Assembly (NCBI GenBank): GCA_026125835.1
Contig: JAHCKJ010000114.1
Location: 1 to 6,942, forward strand
DNA: 6,942 bases
Reading direction: 5' to 3'
Origin: Sphingopyxis sp.
GTDB lineage: Bacteria > Pseudomonadota > Alphaproteobacteria > Sphingomonadales > Sphingomonadaceae
The translations under genes were made by a program, and so were the position numbers. The notes beneath the pieces are model-generated. The model was not told the origin of the DNA and ran no database searches. It worked only from the letters and a program-made list of their open reading frames with translations. The first letter of the stretch is position 1. The number at the start of each line of letters is the position of its first letter. Below, one piece after another: positions 1 through 6,838 of this stretch.

Positions 1-531
1 CATGCGCTGTTCGAGCGGCTGCCGCCGGTGGCACCCGAGCGGCGCCGCGCAGCAGCGCGGCGCTGGCTGGGCGTTCAGGCCGCCGATCTCGACGAAATCG
101 CGCGCGAGGCGATGGTCGATGAAGTTCTGGCTGTCCTGAACGATCCCGCACACGCCGCGCTGTTCGGGCCGGGATCGCTCGCCGAGGTGCCGCTGTCGGC
201 GGTGGTCGACGGGGCGGTGATCGCCGGGATCGTCGACCGGCTGCTGGTCACCGACGATGCCGTGACGGTGATCGATTACAAGACCGGGCGCCAGGTCCCT
301 GCCAGCGCCGCCGACGTCCAGCCTGCCTACCTGCGCCAGATGGCGGCGTACCGCGACGCGCTGGGGGTGATTTTCCCGGGTCGGCGCGTCGCGGCGGCGC
401 TGCTCTATACCGCGGCGCCACGGCTGATTGCGCTGGGTGACGCGCTGCTCGATGCGCACAAGCCCGGCTTGGTGGCAACCAAGGCGAATTTGCCGGGTTC
501 GACCCTTGAGCCGGACGCGCCGACGCCCTAG
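1..531 (+). CDS. addA: Double-strand break repair helicase AddA, C-terminal part
   Basis: This is the 3' end of a large gene. The frame is open from base 1 and ends at TAG 529-531, leaving 176 codons, so the 5' end and helicase motifs lie outside the window. AddA is the helicase-nuclease subunit of AddAB, which resects DNA double-strand breaks for RecA-dependent recombination. The visible piece is the C-terminal PD-(D/E)XK nuclease domain. It shows a Glu in AEVPL (codon at 184), Asp in GIVDRL (235), the D-x-K pair in VIDYKTG (Asp 274, Lys 280), and the trailing QMAAY motif (Gln 337, Tyr 349) typical of RecB/AddA-type nucleases. The opening HALFERLP is also usual for alphaproteobacterial AddA. 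All nuclease residues are present, so it looks functional. trxA follows after 33 nt on the same strand. A generic PD-(D/E)XK protein is the alternative, but less likely. Confidence 0.88.
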   Translation, partial: HALFERLPPVAPERRRAAARRWLGVQAADLDEIAREAMVDEVLAVLNDPAHAALFGPGSLAEVPLSAVVDGAVIAGIVDRLLVTDDAVTVIDYKTGRQVPASAADVQPAYLRQMAAYRDALGVIFPGRRVAAALLYTAAPRLIALGDALLDAHKPGLVATKANLPGSTLEPDAPTP

Positions 532-551
532 CTTGGCAACAACGATATTTC

Positions 552-556
552 AGGAG
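552..556 (+). promoter_or_regulatory. Ribosome binding site of trxA, decides the start
   Basis: AGGAG lies 8 nt before ATG 565. A possible in-frame GTG at 556 overlaps this Shine-Dalgarno sequence and so cannot use it. The site therefore fixes ATG 565 as the start. Confidence 0.75.
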
Positions 557-564
557 TGCAGATC

Positions 565-885
565 ATGGGTACCAAAGCCATCACCGACGCGAGTTTCCAG
601 TCGGACGTGCTCGACAGCGACACCCCCGTGCTGGTCGATTTCTGGGCCGAATGGTGCGGCCCGTGCAAGATGATCGGCCCCGCGCTCGAAGAGATTTCGG
701 ACGAGCTCGCCGGCAAGGTCGTGATCGCCAAGCTCAACATCGACGACCACCCCGACGCGCCGAGCAAATATGGCGTGCGCGGCATCCCGACGATGATTTT
801 GTTCAAGAACGGCGAGATTGCCGACACCAAGGTCGGCGCGGCACCGAAAAGCGCGTTGAAGGGCTGGCTTGAGGGGGCGCTTTAG
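565..885 (+). CDS. trxA: Thioredoxin 1 (TrxA)
   Basis: This is a complete 106-residue cytoplasmic thioredoxin, the usual length for the family. It reduces protein disulfides and is recharged by NADPH-dependent thioredoxin reductase. Clients commonly include ribonucleotide reductase and peroxiredoxins. The sequence shows the active site WCGPC (Trp30, Cys31, Cys34), the buried Asp25 in VDFWAEWCGPC, and the cis-proline loop GIPT (Pro75) that faces the active site. The C-terminal helix KSALKGWLEGAL is also standard. There is no signal peptide or membrane segment. The ATG at 565 is chosen because AGGAG at 552-556 is correctly spaced for it. The gene starts 33 nt after addA with no terminator visible between, so the two are probably co-transcribed. 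A long palindrome ending in a T run follows the stop and probably ends this transcript. Confidence 0.97.
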   Translation: MGTKAITDASFQSDVLDSDTPVLVDFWAEWCGPCKMIGPALEEISDELAGKVVIAKLNIDDHPDAPSKYGVRGIPTMILFKNGEIADTKVGAAPKSALKGWLEGAL

Positions 886-890
886 GGTTC

Positions 891-972
891 AACGTCGCCC
901 CCGCGAAGGCGGGGGCCGCTATCGAAGTGGCGCAAGGTTGCTGGCGGCCCCCGCCCTCGCGGGAGCGACGTT
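891..972. repeat. Palindromic intergenic repeat (BIME-like pair), copy 1; likely terminator of trxA
   Basis: Two 29-nt arms (891-919 and 944-972) are inverted copies of each other with 27 of 29 positions matching, separated by a 24-nt centre. Each arm also folds by itself: CCCCCGC, GAAG, GCGGGGG in the left arm. On the + strand the right arm runs straight into TTTTT (971-975), so the transcript of trxA would end in a very stable hairpin followed by U residues. The same arm sequence recurs at 2280-2368. The element fills the gap between the convergent trxA and argJ genes and starts 5 nt after the trxA stop. It resembles REP/BIME-type extragenic elements. That it is dispersed in the genome is inferred from the second copy only. 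Confidence 0.85.
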
Positions 973-980
973 TTTCGAGT

Positions 981-2207
981 TCAGCTGCGATAGTCCGCGT
1001 TGATACTGATGTAGCCGTGGGTCAAGTCGCACGTCCACACGGTTGCGCGGCCTTCGCCCAAGCCCAAATCCGCGCCGATGCGGATGTCCTGGCCCATCAG
1101 ATGCGCTGCAACCGGCGCCTCGTCATAGCCGTCGACCGGCAGCCCGTCCTTGGCGACCCAATGATCGCCGAAGCGGATCGCGAGTTTGTCGCGGTCGGCG
1201 GGTTCGCCCGCCTTGCCCACCGCCATCACGACGCGGCCCCAGTTGGCGTCCTCGCCCGCGATCGCGGTCTTGACCAGCGGCGAGTTGGCGATGGCGAGCG
1301 CGACGCGTTTGGCGCTGTCGTCGCTGACTGCCCCGCTGACCTGAACTTCGATGAACTTCGACGCACCCTCGCCGTCGCGCACGACCTGCTGCGCGAGGTC
1401 GAGGGCGACCTGGCGGATCGCGGCGTAAAGCGCGTCGGCGCCCGGATCGTCGCGGGTCGTGAGCGGCGCGTTGGCCGCCTGCCCGGTGGCGAAGAGCAAC
1501 ACCGTGTCGCTGGTCGAGGTATCGCTGTCGACGGTAATCGAATTGAATGTCCCGCCGGTCGCCTCGCTCAGCATCTCCTGCAACAATGCGGGGGCGACCG
1601 CGGCGTCGGTGAAGATATAGCCGAGCATCGTCGCCATGTCGGGGGCGATCATGCCCGATCCCTTGACGATGCCCGCGACGCGGACCGTGCGGCCATCGAC
1701 GATCGCGCTCGCCGCCGCGCCCTTGGCAAATGTATCGGTGGTGCCGATCGTCTCGGCCGCCGCTTCCCACGAGCAGGGTTCGGCGGTCAGCGCTGCCGCC
1801 ACGCCGGCGCGCGCCTTGTCCTTGGGCAACGGCACGCCGATGACGCCGGTCGAGCTGACGAAAACTTCCGTCGGCGCGCAGTCGAGATGCGCCGCCACCT
1901 GCGCCATGATCGCCTCGACCGCCTCTCGGCCGCGATAGCCCGTGAAGGCGTTGCTGTTGCCCGCGTTGACGATCAGCGCGCGGCCCGTGCCGCCCTTCAC
2001 CTGTTTGCGGCCGAGCTCGACTTCGGACGAGCAGCAGACATTGCGGGTAAAGACCCCCGCGACCGTCGTGCCGGGCGCCAGCTCGACATAGGTAAGGTCG
2101 CAGCGATCCCAATCCTTGTACCGCGCGCGCGCGACGCGGCGCGTCACCCCGGCGATTTCGGGGAGGTCGGGGAAGGCGGCGGGAGCGAGGGGGGAGCGCG
2201 TGGTCAT
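981..2207 (-). CDS. argJ: Glutamate N-acetyltransferase / amino-acid N-acetyltransferase (ArgJ)
   Basis: The full-length product has 408 residues, normal for ArgJ. It moves the acetyl group from N-acetylornithine to glutamate, giving ornithine and N-acetylglutamate in the cyclic arginine pathway. Bifunctional members also make N-acetylglutamate from acetyl-CoA, and sequence alone does not show which type this is. ArgJ is made as a precursor that cuts itself before a conserved threonine. Here the motif KGSGMIAPDMATML (182-195) puts the cut between Ala192 and Thr193, with Thr193 as the new N-terminal nucleophile of the beta chain. The oxyanion-hole stretch SSTGVIG (118-124), VDSDTSTSD (226-234), DGEGASKF (278-285) and the C-terminus THGYISINADYRS are all intact. 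The protein is cytoplasmic. There is no recognisable Shine-Dalgarno sequence before ATG 2207 and no better start upstream. A rho-independent terminator hairpin sits only about 28 nt upstream. The gene is flanked on both sides by the same palindromic repeat and is convergent with trxA. Confidence 0.97.
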   Translation of the reverse strand: MTTRSPLAPAAFPDLPEIAGVTRRVARARYKDWDRCDLTYVELAPGTTVAGVFTRNVCCSSEVELGRKQVKGGTGRALIVNAGNSNAFTGYRGREAVEAIMAQVAAHLDCAPTEVFVSSTGVIGVPLPKDKARAGVAAALTAEPCSWEAAAETIGTTDTFAKGAAASAIVDGRTVRVAGIVKGSGMIAPDMATMLGYIFTDAAVAPALLQEMLSEATGGTFNSITVDSDTSTSDTVLLFATGQAANAPLTTRDDPGADALYAAIRQVALDLAQQVVRDGEGASKFIEVQVSGAVSDDSAKRVALAIANSPLVKTAIAGEDANWGRVVMAVGKAGEPADRDKLAIRFGDHWVAKDGLPVDGYDEAPVAAHLMGQDIRIGADLGLGEGRATVWTCDLTHGYISINADYRS

Positions 2208-2234
2208 GGTTGTGCGCTTAATCGCAGTTGGACC

Positions 2235-2266
2235 AAAGCAAAACCCCTCCCGTTTTCGGGAGGGGT
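2235..2266 (-). terminator. Rho-independent terminator between the aldehyde dehydrogenase gene and argJ
   Basis: There is a perfect 10-bp stem: ACCCCTCCCG at 2243-2252 pairs with CGGGAGGGGT at 2257-2266 around a 4-nt loop. Read on the - strand, the stem is followed by TTTTGCTTT, the U-rich tail of an intrinsic terminator. It would stop transcription coming from the aldehyde dehydrogenase gene. Only 27 nt remain between the T tail and the argJ ATG, so it either overlaps the argJ promoter or sits inside the argJ leader. Confidence 0.8.
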
Positions 2267-2279
2267 CTGTAGATTTTCA

Positions 2280-2368
2280 CGTCGCCCCCGCGAAGGCGGG
2301 GCCGCTGGAGATTTACGCATCGACGCCGCGTCAGGACGCCCGCGGCCCCCGTCTTCGCGGGGGCGACG
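2280..2368. repeat. Palindromic intergenic repeat (BIME-like pair), copy 2
   Basis: The left arm 2280-2305 (26 nt) and right arm 2342-2368 (27 nt) are inverted copies differing by one substitution and one single-base indel, with a 36-nt centre. The left arm matches the left arm of the copy at 891-919 apart from one missing G. The centres of the two copies are not obviously alike, so conservation lies in the arms. The element starts 5 nt downstream of the aldehyde dehydrogenase stop codon. It lacks a T run on the - strand, so the separate hairpin at 2235-2266 is the better terminator for that gene. Confidence 0.85.
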
Positions 2369-2373
2369 AGCGC

Positions 2374-3810
2374 TTACGCCGGAATGCCGCTGATCGATTT
2401 TATCTCCATAAAATCCTTCAGCCCGAACAGACCGCCCTCGCGGCCGTTACCCGATGCCTTGTAGCCGCCGAAGGGTGCGCCCGGGCCGGGACCCCAGGCG
2501 TTGACCGCGACCATGCCGGCGCGCAGTTTCGGGGCGATTTCGGCCGCCTTGGCGGGATCGCCCGATACCACCGCCGACAGACCATATTCGGTGTCGTTGG
2601 CAATCTCGACGGCTTCGTCGAGCGTGTCATAGGCCATCACGGTCGCGACCGGGCCGAACACCTCTTCCTTCGCAATCCGCATGTCGGGGGTGACGCCCGA
2701 GAACACCGTCGGCTTGATATAATAGCCGCGATTGACGTTGCTTGGCAGGCCGGTGCCACCGGTCTCCAGCGTCGCACCCTCGTCGATTGCCGACTGGATC
2801 AGTCCCTGGATCTTGTCGAACTGCGCCTTGTTGACGACGGGGCCGATATGGCCGCCCTCGCTCATCGGGTCGCCGACCTGCGTCCCGTCGAACATCGCCT
2901 TGATGACGCCGACCGCTTCGGCCTCGCGCTCTTTCTGGACCAGGATGCGCGTCGGCGCAATGCAGCTTTGGCCGGTGTTGACCAGCACCCCCTGCACGGT
3001 GGGCGGCAGGACGGTTTCCAGGTCGGCGTCGGGCAGAACGATATTCGGCGACTTGCCGCCGAGTTCCTGATGGACGCGCTTGACCGTGTCGGCCGCCGCC
3101 TTCGCCACCAGAATGCCGGCGCGGGTCGACCCGGTAAAGCTGACCATTTCGATCCCCGGATGCGCGCTGATCGCGTTGCCGACGGTCGGACCGTCGCCCT
3201 GCACGAGGTTGAAAACGCCCGGCGGCACCCCCGCGGCGTCGAGGATCTCGGCAAAGATCACCGCATTGCCGGGGCATTCCTCCGACGGTTTCAGGATCAT
3301 GCAGTTACCCCCGGCGAGCGCCGGGGCGACCTTCAGCGCGATCTGGTTCAGCGGCCAGTTCCACGGGGTGATCATGCCGACGACGCCGATCGGTTCGTAC
3401 ACGATCTTGTTCGCGCCATGCTGTTCGGTGAAGCTGAAATCCTTGAGCGCCGCGATCGTGCCAAGGAAGCCGCCGATGCCGGCGCCAACCTGCGCGGTGC
3501 CCGCAAAGCTGACCGGGGCGCCCATTTCGGCCGCCATCGATTTGGCGAGGTCGCCGGCGCGCTTCTTATATTCCTCGACAATCCGGTTCAGCAGGTCGAG
3601 CCGTTCCTCGCGCGTCGTCTGCGAGAAGGTCTTGAACGCCTCGCGCGCCGCGGCGACGGCATCGTCAACGTCGGCCGCGGTGCCGAGCACGACGGTCGAT
3701 GCCGCTTCCTCGGTGGCGGGGTTGATCACGTCGTGGAGGTTGCCGCCTTTCGAGTCGACCCAGCGGCCGCCGATATAATGTTGTTTCAGGTGCGTTTCAG
3801 TGTCGCTCAT
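2374..3810 (-). CDS. NAD-dependent aldehyde dehydrogenase family protein
   Basis: This 478-residue cytoplasmic enzyme of the ALDH superfamily oxidises an aldehyde to its carboxylate with NAD(P)+. Numbering from the second ATG, the catalytic Cys283 lies in NTGQSC, the general base Glu249 in ELGGKSP, the oxyanion Asn151 in PWNWP, and the cofactor-binding Lys174 in KPSE. The Rossmann-fold motif is FTGST (225-229), and KEEVFGPV (381-388) is also present. The Glu in KPSE favours NAD+ over NADP+. Length is typical, with no signal peptide. Two ATGs stand side by side. I chose the second (3808-3810) because GGAG at 3818-3821 is 7 nt from it but only 4 nt from the first (3811-3813). The substrate cannot be read from the sequence. 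The neighbours (a secreted peptidase gene upstream, argJ downstream) do not identify a pathway, and a terminator separates it from argJ. Confidence 0.93.
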   Translation of the reverse strand: MSDTETHLKQHYIGGRWVDSKGGNLHDVINPATEEAASTVVLGTAADVDDAVAAAREAFKTFSQTTREERLDLLNRIVEEYKKRAGDLAKSMAAEMGAPVSFAGTAQVGAGIGGFLGTIAALKDFSFTEQHGANKIVYEPIGVVGMITPWNWPLNQIALKVAPALAGGNCMILKPSEECPGNAVIFAEILDAAGVPPGVFNLVQGDGPTVGNAISAHPGIEMVSFTGSTRAGILVAKAAADTVKRVHQELGGKSPNIVLPDADLETVLPPTVQGVLVNTGQSCIAPTRILVQKEREAEAVGVIKAMFDGTQVGDPMSEGGHIGPVVNKAQFDKIQGLIQSAIDEGATLETGGTGLPSNVNRGYYIKPTVFSGVTPDMRIAKEEVFGPVATVMAYDTLDEAVEIANDTEYGLSAVVSGDPAKAAEIAPKLRAGMVAVNAWGPGPGAPFGGYKASGNGREGGLFGLKDFMEIKSISGIPA

Positions 3811-3817
3811 CATCTGT

Positions 3818-3821
3818 CTCC
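3818..3821 (-). promoter_or_regulatory. Ribosome binding site of the aldehyde dehydrogenase gene, decides between two adjacent ATGs
   Basis: GGAG (read on the - strand, within TGGGAGACAG) is 7 nt from the second ATG and 4 nt from the first. Usual spacing favours the second, giving a protein that starts MSDTETHLK. Confidence 0.55.
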
Positions 3822-3850
3822 CAGCGGCGTAAAATTACGTCTCGGATTGC

Positions 3851-3878
3851 TACCTAAGCGGTGTGGCGAATGAATCAA
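3851..3878 (-). promoter_or_regulatory. Possible promoter of the aldehyde dehydrogenase gene
   Basis: On the - strand, TTGATT (3873-3878) and TAGGTA (3851-3856) are separated by 16 nt and would place a transcript start about 30 nt before the ATG. Matches to the consensus are partial. It is the best candidate I see in the 96-nt gap after the peptidase gene. The alternative is readthrough from the peptidase operon. Confidence 0.25.
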
Positions 3879-3906
3879 GCGCAGTGCGGCCCGAAAAATG
3901 GCGCGC

Positions 3907-5217
3907 TCAGCGCTTTTCCGCCGCCAGCCGCGACATCAAAATCGCGGCGCGCGTCGCTTGCCGGGCGATGCTGGGCAAATCGACCGTTTCCTCGGGGCCG
4001 TGGTCGCCGGTGCTGTACGCGCCGAGGCCCGCGAGCGAATCGACGAACGGCGCGACGAAGCTGATGTCCGCGGCGCCGCGCTTCAACGGATCGAGCGCCG
4101 CCATTTCGGGCAGGCCCAGGTCGCGGTTCACCGCATTGAGCCGCACCAGCAGCGCGCGGTTGCCGTCGGTCGGCGCCATCGCCGGATAGCCGCCGGGGTC
4201 GAAGGCGAGCGTGGCCGAGGTGCCGGGCGCATGGTCGGCGACAATCGCCGCCATTTTCGCCTTCACCCGCTCCGCCTGTTCGACCGACAGCGTGCGCAGG
4301 TCGCCGCGCGCGATCGCGGTCGAGGCGATGATGTTGGTCTTGCCGCTGGCGCTGGCGCGGATCTTTCCGTCGTCGAGCGCCGCCTGTTCGCCGCCCGCAA
4401 CCAAGCCGACGTTGAAGGTCAGATTGGGTTCGGGCAACTCGGTGCGGAAACGGTGGATTACCCGTGCCAGTTCATAGATCGCGCCATCGCCCGCGGCGGC
4501 GCTGAAGATGCCCGAACTGTGCCCGGGTTTGCCGGTGGCGGTCACCGTCCAGCTTTCCGACGATCGCCGCGCGACCGAACTCATGTCGGCGCCATTTTCG
4601 CGAATCAGCCCTTCAAAGCACAGCGCAACGTCGCTGCGCTTGCCCGCGGCGATCAGGTCGGCGCGCGCGACCTCGATCGGGTCGCCCGCATCCTCCTCGT
4701 CGCCGGTCATGTGAAATTCGATATTCGCGTCCTTCAGCGTCCCCGCCGCGTGCATCGCGCGCAGCGCGGCGAGCGCGACGACCATGCCGCCCTTGTCGTC
4801 GCCCGCCCCCGGTCCCCTGGCAAGGTCGCCCATGCGCTCGAAGCGCTGGAACGGCGAATCGGGTTCGAACACCGTGTCGAGGTGGGCGATCAGCAGCAGG
4901 CGCTTGCCGTCCGGCTTGCCGCGGTGCGTCGCGATCAAATGGCCGGCGCGGCCCGTTTCGCGCATCGGTTTCCAGGTCACGGTAAAGCCCAGCGGCTCGA
5001 GCTCGGCACGCATCATCGCCCCGACCTTTTCGACCCCTTCCAGATTGAGCGAACCGCTGTTCTGGTTGACCAGCCGTTCGAGCAGCGCGATCGAGCGTTC
5101 CTGTTCGGCTGCGATCGTTTTGGCCATCGCGCTTTCGGCGCGGCTCAACTGCGCGCTCGCCACGGGGGCAAATGCGAGCTGGACGGCAAGCAGGGCGGCA
5201 AACGGCAGCGATTTCAT
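3907..5217 (-). CDS. Secreted M20-family zinc peptidase, glutamate carboxypeptidase (CPG2)-like
   Basis: This is a 436-residue exported metallopeptidase. The N-terminus has a Sec signal peptide: Lys2, a hydrophobic core through Phe16, and a likely cut after VASA (Ala22), so it should act in the periplasm or outside. All di-zinc ligands expected of the CPG2-like M20 group are visible: His112 in AHLDTV with Asp114, bridging Asp140 in GAGDDKGG, catalytic Glu174 and ligand Glu175 in TGDEED, Glu202 in CFEG, and His406 in STGDHGPEE. The lid/dimerisation domain lies about residues 217-330, with GHSSGIF (232-238). Such enzymes remove C-terminal amino acids, often glutamate from folate-like or N-acylated substrates, but this substrate is unknown. 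The start is firm: AAGGAG at 5224-5229 is 6 nt from ATG. It lies 56 nt downstream of the lipoprotein gene on the same strand and is probably co-transcribed with it. Confidence 0.9.
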   Translation of the reverse strand: MKSLPFAALLAVQLAFAPVASAQLSRAESAMAKTIAAEQERSIALLERLVNQNSGSLNLEGVEKVGAMMRAELEPLGFTVTWKPMRETGRAGHLIATHRGKPDGKRLLLIAHLDTVFEPDSPFQRFERMGDLARGPGAGDDKGGMVVALAALRAMHAAGTLKDANIEFHMTGDEEDAGDPIEVARADLIAAGKRSDVALCFEGLIRENGADMSSVARRSSESWTVTATGKPGHSSGIFSAAAGDGAIYELARVIHRFRTELPEPNLTFNVGLVAGGEQAALDDGKIRASASGKTNIIASTAIARGDLRTLSVEQAERVKAKMAAIVADHAPGTSATLAFDPGGYPAMAPTDGNRALLVRLNAVNRDLGLPEMAALDPLKRGAADISFVAPFVDSLAGLGAYSTGDHGPEETVDLPSIARQATRAAILMSRLAAEKR

Positions 5218-5273
5218 GGCGGTCTCCTTCGCGAGCCGGTCTTGTGCCGGTTGCGCCCGCGATGGGCAAGGCG

Positions 5274-6743
5274 TCAGCCGGGGCGGACCATGAAAATGCT
5301 GCCGCCGATGCTGACGATGAACAAATTGCCGGCGCTGTCCTCGCCGAACGAGGCGATCGAGCTCAGCGTCCCCGCGTCGGGCGCGAAATCCTCGTTGCGC
5401 CGCGCGAAACGCGACGACGGCAAGGTTTGCCCGGCGATCAGGCTGGAAAAGGGCACCGACCAGATATTGCCCGACACGAAATCGGCAAAGACATATTGCC
5501 CGACGAGCGACGTCACGGGTCCGCGATAGACATAACCGCCGGTGACCGACCGTCCCTGTCGCGGCCCGGTGCCGTGGCCATATTCGGCGACGGGGGGTGT
5601 CAGCCCGGCGGGCGCGGTGCCGGTATAGGGCTGGGTCCCCTCCAGAAAACGCCAGCCGAAATTCAGCCCCGGCTGGGCGGTTGTCACCATGTCGATTTCC
5701 TCGACCGCGCCCTGTCCGACATCGCCGATCAACAGCGTCGATCCCGAAAAAGAGGCGCGGAACGGGTTGCGCAGGCCAAAGGCAAAGACATAGGGGTCGC
5801 CGCCGCCCGCGATGAACGGATTGCCCGGCGCCGGGGCATAGCTGTTGCCGCCCGCACCCACTGCAAAGCGCAGGATCTTGCCGAGCTGGACATTGCGGTT
5901 CTGGGCATTGTTGTTCGGATCGCCGCCGCCGCCGCCGTCGCCCACCGCGACATAGACGTGGCCGTCGGGGCCATAGCCGATCCAGCCGCCATTATGGTTG
6001 TCGAACCCGGGGTGCGGGATGTCGAGCACCGTGCCATAGCTCGTCGAGCTGTTGGGCTGGCCCAGCGTATAGCGCCGCACCTGGACGTTGCCGTTGGTCG
6101 CGGTGGCGACGACGAACAGCCGCTGCGACGTCGCATGGTCGGGATAGGTCGCCAGCCCCAGCAGGCCGCGCTCGCCGCTGGTCGAAATGTCGGTGATGTC
6201 GAGTACCTGCGTCCGGCTGCCATTCGCGGGGTCGAAGCGATAGACGTCGCCGCCCTTTTCGACGACATAGACGCGGCTGTCGCCCGGGATCGGGGCGACG
6301 TAAAGCGGCTGGCTGAACCCGGTGCCGACGCGCACCACCGAAATGCCCTCGCGGCTGTTGGTGACGGTGATGTTGACCGCTTGCGTCACGCTCGCCTGCC
6401 CGTCGCTGACCCGCAGCACCACCGCATAGACATTGTCGCCGTCGGCATCGCCCGGCAGGTCGTAATCGGGTGCGGTGCGGAAGCTGAGGGCGCCCGCTCC
6501 GGTGATTGCGAACTGTGCCGCGTCGGCGCCGCCATCGACGGAAAAGGTCAGGGTGTTGCCATCGGGATCGCTGGCTGTCGCCTGATAGGCGGCGGTCGTG
6601 TTTTCGACAACGCTCGCGGTTTGCGCCGAGGTGAAGCTCGGCGGATTGTTCGCGGCGGGCGGCGGAGCGCCGCCGCTGCCGCCCCCGCCGCCGCAGGAGG
6701 TCAGGAACAGCGATGCCAGGACAAGGAAAACGCGCTTCTGCAT
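5274..6743 (-). CDS. Outer-envelope lipoprotein: cadherin-like domain plus PQQ-dependent sugar dehydrogenase propeller
   Basis: The 489-residue precursor has a lipoprotein signal (MQKRVFLVLASLFLTSC) with lipobox LTSC, so Cys17 is lipidated. The next residue is Gly rather than Asp, so outer-membrane sorting is expected. A Gly/Pro-rich linker (18-35) leads to a cadherin-like beta domain (about 35-129) with DPDGNTLTF and DYDLPGDADGDN, likely calcium sites. Residues 133-489 form a GSDH-type six-bladed propeller. HNGGWIGYGPDG holds the catalytic-type His250, and GLRNPFR holds Arg325-Asn326, matching PQQ-contacting residues in soluble glucose dehydrogenase. GDVGQ (340-344) and NFGWRFLEG (361-369) are also family motifs. 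It would oxidise a sugar or related alcohol if PQQ is bound, but relatives in this family include non-enzymatic binding proteins, so activity is unproven. ATG 6743 is chosen over an upstream TTG at 6803 because it directly begins the lipoprotein signal. Its Shine-Dalgarno (AAAGG, 10 nt away) is weak. Confidence 0.88.
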   Translation of the reverse strand: MQKRVFLVLASLFLTSCGGGGGSGGAPPPAANNPPSFTSAQTASVVENTTAAYQATASDPDGNTLTFSVDGGADAAQFAITGAGALSFRTAPDYDLPGDADGDNVYAVVLRVSDGQASVTQAVNITVTNSREGISVVRVGTGFSQPLYVAPIPGDSRVYVVEKGGDVYRFDPANGSRTQVLDITDISTSGERGLLGLATYPDHATSQRLFVVATATNGNVQVRRYTLGQPNSSTSYGTVLDIPHPGFDNHNGGWIGYGPDGHVYVAVGDGGGGGDPNNNAQNRNVQLGKILRFAVGAGGNSYAPAPGNPFIAGGGDPYVFAFGLRNPFRASFSGSTLLIGDVGQGAVEEIDMVTTAQPGLNFGWRFLEGTQPYTGTAPAGLTPPVAEYGHGTGPRQGRSVTGGYVYRGPVTSLVGQYVFADFVSGNIWSVPFSSLIAGQTLPSSRFARRNEDFAPDAGTLSSIASFGEDSAGNLFIVSIGGSIFMVRPG

Positions 6744-6823
6744 GGCCGAACAGCCTTTCGCGGTCAGCCCCCCCCGGCGCGCAACCTGCCACCGGTGCCG
6801 CAACCCCGCAACCCCGTCGGTTT

Positions 6824-6838
6824 ACCATGTCACATGGT
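6824..6838. promoter_or_regulatory. 15-bp perfect palindrome in the divergent intergenic region
   Basis: ACCATGT and ACATGGT form a perfect 7+1+7 inverted repeat. It directly abuts the first TGTAAAG box and lies about 80 bp before the lipoprotein start and 65 bp before the regulator-like start. It could be a separate dimer-binding site or an extension of the adjacent operator. There is no T run, so it is not a terminator. Confidence 0.5.

Noticed and set aside
3895..3917. Possible terminator after the peptidase gene (GCGC-TGA-GCGC hairpin over the stop codon, then ATTTTT on the - strand)
   Set aside because: The stem is only 4 bp and is not directly followed by the T run, so it is too weak to call. 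It leaves open whether the aldehyde dehydrogenase gene is read from the peptidase operon.
5905..5945. GCC-rich triplet run encoding a Gly stretch in the lipoprotein, considered as a low-complexity insertion
   Set aside because: It encodes GDGGGGGGDPNNN, a loop common after the GPDG motif in this propeller family, so it is normal family sequence.
6768..6774. Run of seven C (G7 on the - strand) about 25 nt before the lipoprotein ATG, considered as a phase-variable tract
   Set aside because: Seven bases is short for slipped-strand switching, the tract is outside the coding frame, and nothing else suggests phase variation.
6801..6816. Tandem 8-bp repeat CAACCCCG x2 in the leader region of the lipoprotein gene
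   Set aside because: Two short GC-rich units are readily expected by chance in this composition, with no third unit or symmetry to suggest function.
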